This document shows positions 36,066 to 44,619 of a DNA stretch of 64,000 nt, one piece after another; within the stretch, counting starts at the first letter, position 1; each line of letters starts with the position of its first letter. The notes beneath the pieces were generated by a model. The model was not told the origin of the DNA, made no database searches, and was given only the letters and a program-made list of their open reading frames with translations. This DNA comes from BRH-c54 sp032251145 (lineage in GTDB: Bacteria > Bacteroidota > Bacteroidia > Flavobacteriales_E > Vicingaceae), in the NCBI GenBank assembly GCA_032251145.1, contig JAVVER010000001.1, positions 18,263-82,262 of the forward strand, in the 5' to 3' direction. Both the position numbers and the translations under genes were made by a program.

Positions 36066-36125
36066 GGTTTCAAGTTATTTTAAGTTTCTTCATTTTATAA
36101 TTTATTCGCTTAATTCGTTCTCAAA

Positions 36126-36246
36126 AGACTGAACTAATATGTTAGAGTTCGAGGCTTTCGTAGTTTTGGAAATCAGGAGTTTACTTTCGTAAATGACTGG
36201 TTTTCAAAACAAGAATAACGAAGAAATCGGACATATTAGACAGTCT
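36126..36246. repeat. Long imperfect inverted-repeat element (~121 bp)
   Basis: Ends AGACTG...CAGTCT with nested arms: AGACTGAACTAATATGT against the reverse complement of ACATATTAGACAGTCT, and GTTTTGGAAATCAG against CTGGTTTTCAAAAC around a GTTTAC-TTTC-GTAAAT tip. It abuts the stop codon of paralogue 2 and separates it from paralogue 1. It can fold into one long hairpin and looks like a dispersed intergenic element. Confidence 0.65.
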
Positions 36247-39200
36247 CTAATTAAAAGATTTTCCGAGACTAAACAATACAAAAACATTTTCTTCGTCAGA
36301 ATGAGCTACCGATAAATTAAAAGTAAACTGTTCGTCTAAAAATCCCCAATAAATTCCACCACCGTAGGCACTGTGCCATTTGTTGGACAAATCTAAATCA
36401 TCATAAATTCTACCGGTATCAAAAAAAGCTTTTATTCCCATTTTCATGGGTAAAAATGAAGTGGTAAAGTTAGCCAATTGTATGCGTAGTTCATTGTTTA
36501 AAAACAGGGTAGATTTCCCTGTAAATCTGTTTCTTCTAAACCCTCGCAAATTGTTGTTGCTACCCAAAAAAACCATATTGTAAAAAGGAATGTTTCCTTC
36601 GCTTATGGAACCTCCAGCTTTTGTGGCTAAAGTGATGGGAGATGGAATTCTTGCAGTTAAATAATGTTCTATAAATCCTTTAAAAATGTGGTAATCGGTT
36701 TTTTCGGAAACTACTTGTCCGTTTTGGTATTCGCTAACCAGTCGAACTCCCGACTCTGGAAGGTTAGAACGGTCTCTAAAATCTAAATCTAATCCTGCGG
36801 TGCTAACAATAATATCATTTCCTCTTGTTCCAAAAATGAGTGAAGAACTGTTTTCATCGGTTGCAGTAAAAAGTGTATTATCAGAAATTTGTGCAGAGTT
36901 GTACTCGTATTGAGTGGAGATATAAAAACTGCTTTTTTTACGAAAATCTCTAATTAAACCAAGGTGTGCCGAATAAGTGTTGTAAGTGGTTTTGTAATAA
37001 TCAGCCGCACTCAAACTATCATCCTTTACCGTGTTGTTTCCTAAACCATAAAAGCTAGTTAGTTTGTTGTGGTTAGCTACTAACCCACCAACATTTACAT
37101 CCCATTTGTGTAATACATGTCGGAACCTGCTGCTGTATTCAAAAATATTATTTTGTTCGGTGCTTACTTCTAAATTAAATTTGTGCTTGGTAGAATAATC
37201 GGTGTTTTTGTAGTTTTCCCGTTGAGTAAAAACAACTCCTACACTAGTTCCAAAGCCATTGTCGGCATTGTAGTTAAGCGAAAACAAAGGTAAATACCTG
37301 TTGTATTTAAATTTGGTGGGTTGGAAATCGTATAAATCTTCATTCCAAGTATTTATTTGCTTTGCTTCTGTTCCTAAAAACGAGTTTTCGTTAGTAGATT
37401 TCTCATAAACATAGGTTTGTTTACCAAGTGTTTTTACAGAAGAGCTATCCAAAATAACATCATCACCTTTTCCGCCAACAATAATGATGGGTATGGATTT
37501 TTTCGCTTTACCTTTTAGCACAAAAATATCTTTACTGCCTAATCCATAAAGTCTAATTTCTTTGGTTTCTGATGGAAAAAATGTACGATGATAAAGTTGT
37601 TTCGTGCCTTTATGATGATTATCAACATCAAATATCCCAACATCAACCGTACCTGACGGATTTCTAGTAATTTCAAAAAATTCTTTTTCGTTCGTTCCAA
37701 CAACATCTACTTGTTTGGCTAAAAGAAGATAATATTCTTCGGCATATTTATCCAAATCTTTTATTCTACTTTTTAATTTTTCGGCTATGGTTTTTCCCGA
37801 TAGTTCATAAATTTCTTTGGGCAATGTTTGAGCAGCAATATCAATTAAACTATCGTTTAGCGAATGTTGAATGTAATCGCTTGCTTCCAGCCAATCTTTT
37901 CGGGTCATTTCGTTGGTTAACAACCTATCTTGTGGGGTTGCTACAAACATCAAACTTTTAACATCATTAATTTTATATCCAAAATTTTCTCCTGCTTCTA
38001 GTATCCATTTTCTATCTAACAACCAAGGAATTATTCCATCCCATTGAACAAAAACTAGATCTCTATCTCTTGGAATTGGTCGATAAAAAACGCCTGTATC
38101 GGTTTTGTAACCTGCCCATTTCCAATTGTCTTGATGTTTACCATGGTCGCCCACCAAAATATCAAAAACCCTGGCTTTGGTATATTCTTTTGCATCAATT
38201 TTATGATTTTGCTTGTCGTAGCGTTTTTTGTTTAACTCATGACTTTGGAGCAAGTAATCAGCATTAGCGAAAGCATTTTTTATCTTTTTAGGATTTTTTT
38301 GGTGATCTTCTAACGTACCTAACATTCCGCTATATTTATTGTAAATACCCAATTTAGGATGAGAAGGCAATACAAAAAGCTCAGGCTGAGCATGCAAAAT
38401 AGAAGTGTTATCTAATAGTTTGCTTACAATTAATCCTCCGTAAGGATGCTGCATAGAAACATTATCTTGCAATTGGCGAGCTAATAAGGAGTGTTTTAGT
38501 TCGGCACTTAATCCTCTGGTAGCATCTTTATTTACCGAACGAAAAGTATAAGCAAAACCATCATTTCCAATCATTTTTACAGAAGTGGTTTGGTGTCCGC
38601 CACCTCTGTCGTAAGCAACTAATCCGTTTTTGGTGGTATCCATGTTTAAAATGGGCACTTCAACAAAAGTATTCCAACTTTTACGGTAATGTGTTCCTAT
38701 AATAAACTTTCTAAAACGAGAGGCGTCATAATTTCCTGCATTAACTAAAGCTACATCTTCATTTTCAGGAAAATAAGTAGAAGACACATCTTTTAAACAA
38801 CTTTTGTTGGCATAGTTTTCAGGAATGTCGTTTTTGCTCGAATCTAAAAGCGATTTGTAAAGCATTACGCTTTTATCTAGCTCAAATTTTTCGTTTGTAT
38901 AGTGGTAATTATGACTAACCACCGAGCCATCAATATTGTAATTTACTTTAGTGATGCTTGGTTTAGAAGTAGAATAAACGGCAAACCTTGTTTTTCTACC
39001 TTTTTTAGATGATTCTGGTAAACCGTTATTGATAAAATAGTTGTCAAAATCCTTAATTATTTGCGTGTTGTATTCGTGTGCCGAAAAATAAATTACCCCA
39101 CTTTTTACCGACATCCTATTTAAAATTTTTTCTCTTATGGGATTAAAATGGGAGTTAATGATGTCTTTTTTTCCTCCAATATTTTGATGGTAATAGGTTT

Positions 39201-39891
39201 TAAAACTTCCATAAACAGGTGGAAATAAATGATTTGTAAAAGGCAGGTTTCCTTGTTCTACTAAAGGGAAATGCCCGGCTATAATTAAGTTTTTATCTTC
39301 GGTTTCTGCCAAGGCATTTTCTATCTCAATAATAAAATCTTTGGGGGTGTTTATATCGCAATTGGCATTTACTACTTCTGGTTTTTTATAAGGATGATTC
39401 CACCATTGGGTATTGATTACCATCAACAACAAATTACTATCTAGCTCAATAAGTTCTGGACCGGGACAACCCTTATCCAACACCCATTTAATGTTTTTAA
39501 ATCCTTTGTATTCAACTAAATTTTCTAAGTATTTCACTTTTTTAATTCCTTTTTTACCCGAGTTATCCCAATCTCTATCGCCAGCAACAACAATGGTTTG
39601 TGTGTTTGGAATTCCAGACAATTCGTTCAAAAAATTATACAACGGTAAGGAATCATTTTTTAAAAATGCTGAACCATTTTTTTTGATTAAATCGCCATTT
39701 AAGATTAAAAGGGCAGGTAATTTTTCTTGAGCAATCAATGTTTTTAAAGCTGCTGCATAAGTAGGTTTATTTTTAATATCAACCACATTACCGATATTAA
39801 TTACCTGATAATAAGGAACAACTTCAGTACTTTGCGAAAAAATACTTTTAGCAAAAAGGGATAGCAGCAATATTATAAAAAGTTGTTTCAT
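36247..39891 (-). CDS. Giant fusion, paralogue 2: degenerate phosphoesterase / kinase-like / Omp85-type barrel
   Basis: 1,214 residues from the ATG at 39891 (signal peptide MKQLFIILLLSLFAKSIFSQ); the ATG at 39909 is repeat sequence. Same three-part layout as paralogue 1, but both catalytic sites are altered. Phosphoesterase: first Asp is N35 (IGNVVD), GNHD is GDRD (104-107), GHxH is SAHEY (270-274); GD 66-67 and GHFP 206-209 remain. Kinase-like: GDWDRH is GDHGKH (581-586), losing the candidate catalytic Asp, while DRD (609-611) stays. The barrel retains LRGFRRNRFTG and ends in FN. Probably a binding or structural member. Confidence 0.8.
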   Translation of the reverse strand: MKQLFIILLLSLFAKSIFSQSTEVVPYYQVINIGNVVDIKNKPTYAAALKTLIAQEKLPALLILNGDLIKKNGSAFLKNDSLPLYNFLNELSGIPNTQTIVVAGDRDWDNSGKKGIKKVKYLENLVEYKGFKNIKWVLDKGCPGPELIELDSNLLLMVINTQWWNHPYKKPEVVNANCDINTPKDFIIEIENALAETEDKNLIIAGHFPLVEQGNLPFTNHLFPPVYGSFKTYYHQNIGGKKDIINSHFNPIREKILNRMSVKSGVIYFSAHEYNTQIIKDFDNYFINNGLPESSKKGRKTRFAVYSTSKPSITKVNYNIDGSVVSHNYHYTNEKFELDKSVMLYKSLLDSSKNDIPENYANKSCLKDVSSTYFPENEDVALVNAGNYDASRFRKFIIGTHYRKSWNTFVEVPILNMDTTKNGLVAYDRGGGHQTTSVKMIGNDGFAYTFRSVNKDATRGLSAELKHSLLARQLQDNVSMQHPYGGLIVSKLLDNTSILHAQPELFVLPSHPKLGIYNKYSGMLGTLEDHQKNPKKIKNAFANADYLLQSHELNKKRYDKQNHKIDAKEYTKARVFDILVGDHGKHQDNWKWAGYKTDTGVFYRPIPRDRDLVFVQWDGIIPWLLDRKWILEAGENFGYKINDVKSLMFVATPQDRLLTNEMTRKDWLEASDYIQHSLNDSLIDIAAQTLPKEIYELSGKTIAEKLKSRIKDLDKYAEEYYLLLAKQVDVVGTNEKEFFEITRNPSGTVDVGIFDVDNHHKGTKQLYHRTFFPSETKEIRLYGLGSKDIFVLKGKAKKSIPIIIVGGKGDDVILDSSSVKTLGKQTYVYEKSTNENSFLGTEAKQINTWNEDLYDFQPTKFKYNRYLPLFSLNYNADNGFGTSVGVVFTQRENYKNTDYSTKHKFNLEVSTEQNNIFEYSSRFRHVLHKWDVNVGGLVANHNKLTSFYGLGNNTVKDDSLSAADYYKTTYNTYSAHLGLIRDFRKKSSFYISTQYEYNSAQISDNTLFTATDENSSSLIFGTRGNDIIVSTAGLDLDFRDRSNLPESGVRLVSEYQNGQVVSEKTDYHIFKGFIEHYLTARIPSPITLATKAGGSISEGNIPFYNMVFLGSNNNLRGFRRNRFTGKSTLFLNNELRIQLANFTTSFLPMKMGIKAFFDTGRIYDDLDLSNKWHSAYGGGIYWGFLDEQFTFNLSVAHSDEENVFVLFSLGKSFN

Positions 39892-39897
39892 TATTTG

Positions 39898-39966
39898 TTT
39901 TTCTATCATTAAGGCATTAAGGTTATTAAGTGTTTGTTCTTAATGTTTCTTAACTTCTTAATGGTT
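39898..39966 (-). repeat. Dispersed ATTAAG/CTTAAT hairpin repeat, copy C
   Basis: Minus strand: CCATTAAGAAGTTAAGAAAC to ACCTTAATGCCTTAATGAT, just before the start codon of paralogue 2. Confidence 0.7.
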
Positions 39967-39985
39967 TAATTATTTGTTTACTATT

Positions 39986-40035
39986 TTTTTCCACCATTAA
40001 GGCATTAAGTTTATTAAGGTTTTTTTCTTAATTCG
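39986..40035 (-). repeat. Dispersed ATTAAG/CTTAAT hairpin repeat, copy D (partial)
   Basis: Minus strand right half AACTTAATGCCTTAATGGT with a shortened left half, in tandem with copy C between paralogues 3 and 2. Confidence 0.65.
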
Positions 40036-40054
40036 TAATTCTCAAATCGTACAT

Positions 40055-43000
40055 TTATATGATTAATCCCAGTCCAATTTTTAAGAAAGCCTTTTGCTCA
40101 TCAGAATATTCTACATTAACTTGTATGGTTATGTAATCTTTACTGATGGGTGTTAAATAAATTCCTCCGCCATAACCGTTGTGCCATTTTTTTTCTGTGA
40201 AGCTTTCATTTTCAACTATCTGACCAACATCTAAAAACGCATTTAAGCCGTAATACATAGGCAAAAAGCTCGATTTACTTTTTCCTAAATGGAAACGCAA
40301 ATCGGTATTAACATAGTTGGTTGCCTCACCCGAAAACCGATTTTGTAAATATCCACGCAAGTGATACGATTGCCCTATGCTGGCTAAATGATAAAAAGGA
40401 ATGTTTTTGCCAAAAGTTCTTTCTGTTCCAGCTTTAACACCGAGTGTAATAGGAATAACAATGCGTGTAGTACTGTAATAACTAATTTCTGCACTTGTTT
40501 TGCCAAATGCTTTAGACGTTGTAAAAAGCGATTTATTTTCTAAAGTAACCCGAATACCTTTAGTGGTAAAGCTTGGGCTATCTCTAAAATCGAGGTCGAA
40601 TTTTATTTCTCCACCTGTAGCATTGGTTGGTTCTAATTGTGGATTAGGAAACACATCAAAAAACGATTGGTCGGAATGTCCTTTACTCAATAATTCGCTA
40701 ACTGCATTAAGGGATATAAAGCTTCTTCGTAAAAAACGATAGGTAATTCCTCCCTTTAAAATAGCACCTTGATACCTGGCTTTGTAATACCCTGCATCTT
40801 CCAGCGAATCTACTAAAACGGTTTTGTTGCCTACGCCATAAAAACTATAAAAAGGAAAGAAAGCACCTAACTCAGCATTTCCGTTGAGGTAAAAATCGGA
40901 GTTACCAATATTTCTTTCAGTTTGCAAGGAAAAATAATTACTTCCGCCTGTGGTAGAAAATAGCTTCACATCGTGCAAGGTTTTGTATAATTTGTTGGCA
41001 TAGCCAAAGCGTTTCATTTGCAAATTTATTCCACCACCAAAACCATCGTCAGGGTTTACTACTAATAATGGAATTGGCAAGTAAGTATTGTATTTAAATG
41101 CGTCTTGATCAAATTCGTTTAACCTACTTTTTTCAGATAAAATGGTTCGAGTTTCTTTGCTTTTTTCGGTAAGCACATTGTTAGGATAATCGTAAATTAA
41201 TGTTTTTTTAGTACCAAAACGCACGTTGGATTCGTCAATTACATTGTCATTACCATCGCCTCCCATAATTCTTACTAAAATACTCTTGTTGCTTGTTCCA
41301 TATACATAAAAACTATCGGCTTTAGCTAACCCAAACAAACGAATTTCTTTGGTTTCGTTAGGATAAAAAGTTCTGTTTAATAACACATTAGAAGTATCTT
41401 CTTTAGCGTACATACTCACTTCAACAGCTCCTGAAGGTAACCGATTTATCTTAAAAAACTCTGCTTTATTGGTGCCAACAATGTCAACTTCTTTAGAAAG
41501 TAACAAGTAATGTTTTTCTACAGCTTTATTTAATTCTGTTTTTCGTTTCTTCAATTTTTCGGCAATTTCTTTTCCCGATTTTTCTTGCAGCGGCTCAGGA
41601 AAAGCAAGTTTGGCATCATCAATAACTTCGTCAGTAATTTGTGCATTAATGGTTTTAGCAGCTTTTAGCCAAGCTTGTTTATCCATACCCGATAAAAGCA
41701 GCCTATCTAAATGAGAACCTTTAATGGTTAAGCTTTTTATGCCAGTAAAGTGGTTGTTAAAATTTTCCCGAAAAGGAATTGCCCAATCTCTATCAGCCAA
41801 ATAATAAAAGAAGCCATTCATTCTTGAAAAAGCGTGGTCTCTATCTTTCGGGTAAGGTTTGTAGGTGGTAATGCCTTGTTCGTTTTTATAGCCTATCCAT
41901 TTCCAATTGTCTTGATGCCTGTCCCAATCGCCAATTAAAATATCAACAACTCTGGCTTCGGCATATTGCATGGTATCAATATTGGTTTTTGGCGATTTAT
42001 AAATTTTTTGAAGTAAACTCAAACTGCTTTTCACTTGGTCGGCTTGTTGGTAGCTTTTTGTTATATCGTCTAATTCGGTAGGTTTGGGTTCTAACATTCC
42101 ATACATTCCCGAAAACTGACTTCTAAAATCACCTAATTTTTCTGAGTCGGGCATAATGTAAAGTTTAGGAGTACCGTGATAAAGATTGGTTGCGTCTAGC
42201 AACTTTGCAACAAACAATGCACCGTATGGATGTTGAGTGGCAGTCATATCTTGCATAATGTTTGCCACTAAATCAATCCGCAATTCAAAAGGAATGGCTT
42301 TTATGGGGGTTTTGTCGATAGAACGGAAAGCATATTTTCTTCCATCTTTATCAACAAATTGAAGCGAAATGGTTTGTAAACCACCTCCTTTTTTTAGAGG
42401 AGTAAGTCCGCCAAAGGTGGTGTCTAAATCAAGTGTTGGAATAGTTACGGGTGTTGTCCACGCATCGCGATATAAAGAACCGAAAAAAAGTTGTTTAAAT
42501 TTTGATGCTTTGTAATCTCCTGCAACAATACTGTCGTTGGTAAAGTGTTTTAATTCGGCATTAGATTTTATTTTATTTTTAAAAATATGTGTTTTCTTTT
42601 TACTTTCCAGCACAACACTTTTTGCTAACTCAAAGTTGTTTTCTTTTTTATCTAACACAAAAAACTTACTTACAATTGGCGTATTTTTTTGAATTTCTAA
42701 CTTAACAAAACCAGTATTGTTGGTTTTAAAAATGGTGTTTTCTAAAGCACTAACTTGAGCACTTTTTACCAAGTTTCCTGAAATGATTTGATAGTTATAG
42801 TTCAAATTTAGCAACTGCATATCGTATTCGTGAGCCGAGCACATCACTACATTTTCGTGTTTTAATAATACATCTTTAATTTCTTTGATGTAAAGCTGAT
42901 ATTGGTCGTTGCTTAAATCTTGAACAGAACCTATATTTTGACGATAGCAATGATAAAACGTACCATATAAAGGAATGAAAGTTTTATTATCAGGGTCGCT

Positions 43001-43702
43001 ATGCGAAAACGGGAAAAATTGCCCCATAAAATTGGAGTTGCCACCATAAACTCCACCCGAAGTAACGGGATGATGTGTTATAAAAATTACCTTTCTGTTT
43101 CCAGCATTTTCTATAGCAGCATCTAGTTCGTCTAAAATTTCAATTTTTAAAATCTCTTTACATTCAGAATCTATAGGAAGCACTTTTCGGTAAGGGTGTA
43201 GCCACCACTGAGAGTTAATGGCAATTATTCTAATATCATCTCCAATATCTTTTACATAAGGTCCTGGACAATCATTTTTTGGAAAAAAGATATTTTCGCC
43301 AAGTAGTTTTTTATAGGATTTCTGTAACGAACTTACTGTGTCTAAACCGTAATAACCAGAATTATCCCAATCTAAATCTCCAGTAACGGCTATGATTTCT
43401 GCCCCTTTTTCTTTTACTTTTTTAAGAAAATCGGATAGTATTTTGGTGTTTTCGGGCAAATCTTGACGAACATCTCCTAAAAGCAGTAGTGTGAAAGGTT
43501 TTCCGTTTTGTTCTTGATGTAAAAAGCCTTCAAATTGTGTTAATCTTTCGGGGAGTTTAGTTCCATTAAGATTACCTAAAACATAAATGTTGTTTTGAGC
43601 AATAACCAAATTTATAGATAGTATTAATACTACAAAGCTTAGTAAAAAGTGATGCAATTTATGAATTACATTAATATTAATTTTGAAAGCAGAATTCTTC
43701 AT
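40055..43702 (-). CDS. Giant fusion, paralogue 3: degenerate phosphoesterase / intact kinase-like / Omp85-type barrel
   Basis: 1,215 residues with an uncleaved-looking or long signal sequence (hydrophobic 18-35, ending VIAQ). Phosphoesterase ligands are altered as in paralogue 2: N44 in LGNLNG, GDLD (108-111) for GNHD, and SAHEY (289-293) for GHEH; GD 76-77 and HHP 210-212 remain. The kinase-like motifs are complete: KKGGGLQTISLQF, KYAFRSIDK, GDWDRHQDNW (591-600) and PKDRDHAF (619-624). The barrel has LRGYLQNRFSG and ends GLGLII. Its ATG overlaps the stop of the PAP2 gene by one base, so a phosphatase and this protein are translationally coupled. Confidence 0.82.
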   Translation of the reverse strand: MKNSAFKININVIHKLHHFLLSFVVLILSINLVIAQNNIYVLGNLNGTKLPERLTQFEGFLHQEQNGKPFTLLLLGDVRQDLPENTKILSDFLKKVKEKGAEIIAVTGDLDWDNSGYYGLDTVSSLQKSYKKLLGENIFFPKNDCPGPYVKDIGDDIRIIAINSQWWLHPYRKVLPIDSECKEILKIEILDELDAAIENAGNRKVIFITHHPVTSGGVYGGNSNFMGQFFPFSHSDPDNKTFIPLYGTFYHCYRQNIGSVQDLSNDQYQLYIKEIKDVLLKHENVVMCSAHEYDMQLLNLNYNYQIISGNLVKSAQVSALENTIFKTNNTGFVKLEIQKNTPIVSKFFVLDKKENNFELAKSVVLESKKKTHIFKNKIKSNAELKHFTNDSIVAGDYKASKFKQLFFGSLYRDAWTTPVTIPTLDLDTTFGGLTPLKKGGGLQTISLQFVDKDGRKYAFRSIDKTPIKAIPFELRIDLVANIMQDMTATQHPYGALFVAKLLDATNLYHGTPKLYIMPDSEKLGDFRSQFSGMYGMLEPKPTELDDITKSYQQADQVKSSLSLLQKIYKSPKTNIDTMQYAEARVVDILIGDWDRHQDNWKWIGYKNEQGITTYKPYPKDRDHAFSRMNGFFYYLADRDWAIPFRENFNNHFTGIKSLTIKGSHLDRLLLSGMDKQAWLKAAKTINAQITDEVIDDAKLAFPEPLQEKSGKEIAEKLKKRKTELNKAVEKHYLLLSKEVDIVGTNKAEFFKINRLPSGAVEVSMYAKEDTSNVLLNRTFYPNETKEIRLFGLAKADSFYVYGTSNKSILVRIMGGDGNDNVIDESNVRFGTKKTLIYDYPNNVLTEKSKETRTILSEKSRLNEFDQDAFKYNTYLPIPLLVVNPDDGFGGGINLQMKRFGYANKLYKTLHDVKLFSTTGGSNYFSLQTERNIGNSDFYLNGNAELGAFFPFYSFYGVGNKTVLVDSLEDAGYYKARYQGAILKGGITYRFLRRSFISLNAVSELLSKGHSDQSFFDVFPNPQLEPTNATGGEIKFDLDFRDSPSFTTKGIRVTLENKSLFTTSKAFGKTSAEISYYSTTRIVIPITLGVKAGTERTFGKNIPFYHLASIGQSYHLRGYLQNRFSGEATNYVNTDLRFHLGKSKSSFLPMYYGLNAFLDVGQIVENESFTEKKWHNGYGGGIYLTPISKDYITIQVNVEYSDEQKAFLKIGLGLII

Positions 43703-44499
43703 TAGGATATTTTTCTTAACCCGAGTTTGCTTGAATTTACAAGCTGTAAATTTATCACTTTAACTTTCTTAGCTAGGTATAAAAAAGGATATGGTAAGAG
43801 CACTACAATTCCTCCTACAATAGCATCCATAAAAAAATGATTGCCGGTAACAACTATTACCAAAAGCACAAATATAGGGTAAAGGAGCAACAACCAAGTA
43901 GTAATTTTATTTTTAGTTAAAAAAGCAACAACAACACCAATAAGCAAAGCATTTCCAAAGTGCATGGATGGTACTGCGGCATATTGATTAAATAATCCAG
44001 AAAAAACACCCGAATAAAGATTTACATCACTTATTTTAAGTAAGGTATCGGTAAAACCAATATCATTCAACATTCTGGGAGGGGCACACGGAAAATTAAC
44101 ATAAAAATACAAGGTAAGTGTATTGGCTAGTAAAAAGCCATTTCTCACAAATTTATAGTGAGTCTTTTTTTGATGATACAGCCAAACGAAAAAAGCTATA
44201 GTAATCGGTAAATGAGCTGTTACGTAAAATTTATTTAATATGGTTACTAATAAATGAGAATTAAGAAAATATTGTTGAATATCAATTTCATAAAAGATGC
44301 CTAACATCATTTCAATGTCCACTAAAAAATGAGCATTATGAAAAGCAGTTTGCTCATCACCAATGGCAAAATACCTAGATATTTTATAAAAGACCAAAAA
44401 CAATAAAAAAATTAGTAACTCCTTTAATCCTTTATTTTTCAAAGATAAATACAAATATTTTGAATAGAATTCGTTGATGGTTTGATGTGAAAAAGTCAT
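43702..44499 (-). CDS. PAP2-superfamily membrane phosphatase/transferase
   Basis: 265 residues from the ATG at 44499. A start at 44682 would add 61 unlikely residues and run through the divergent promoter and gene. About six transmembrane helices. PAP2_3-type motifs: PCAPPRML, AVPSMHFGNALL (His) and VTGNHFFMDAIVGG (His/Asp). Relatives include inositol-phosphoceramide synthase-like and lipid phosphatases. Stop and next start overlap (TAATG), so it is first in an operon with giant paralogue 3. Confidence 0.85.
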   Translation of the reverse strand: MTFSHQTINEFYSKYLYLSLKNKGLKELLIFLLFLVFYKISRYFAIGDEQTAFHNAHFLVDIEMMLGIFYEIDIQQYFLNSHLLVTILNKFYVTAHLPITIAFFVWLYHQKKTHYKFVRNGFLLANTLTLYFYVNFPCAPPRMLNDIGFTDTLLKISDVNLYSGVFSGLFNQYAAVPSMHFGNALLIGVVVAFLTKNKITTWLLLLYPIFVLLVIVVTGNHFFMDAIVGGIVVLLPYPFLYLAKKVKVINLQLVNSSKLGLRKIS

Positions 44500-44566
44500 A
44501 TTAAATGCAAATAAATTTTTGAAAAGATAGACGATTGAAAATACTTTCCTGACATTAAAATCAAAT

Positions 44567-44602
44567 TTTGTAAGGTTTTCCGCTTTATTGCGACTAATTT
44601 TG
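44567..44602 (+). promoter_or_regulatory. Promoter of the FAD oxidoreductase gene
   Basis: TTTG (44567-44570), a 24-base spacer and TAATTTTG (44595-44602) precede the ATG at 44620 by 17 bases. The spacer is a little long. Confidence 0.55.
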
Positions 44603-44619
44603 GGAAACAAATTTTTTCT

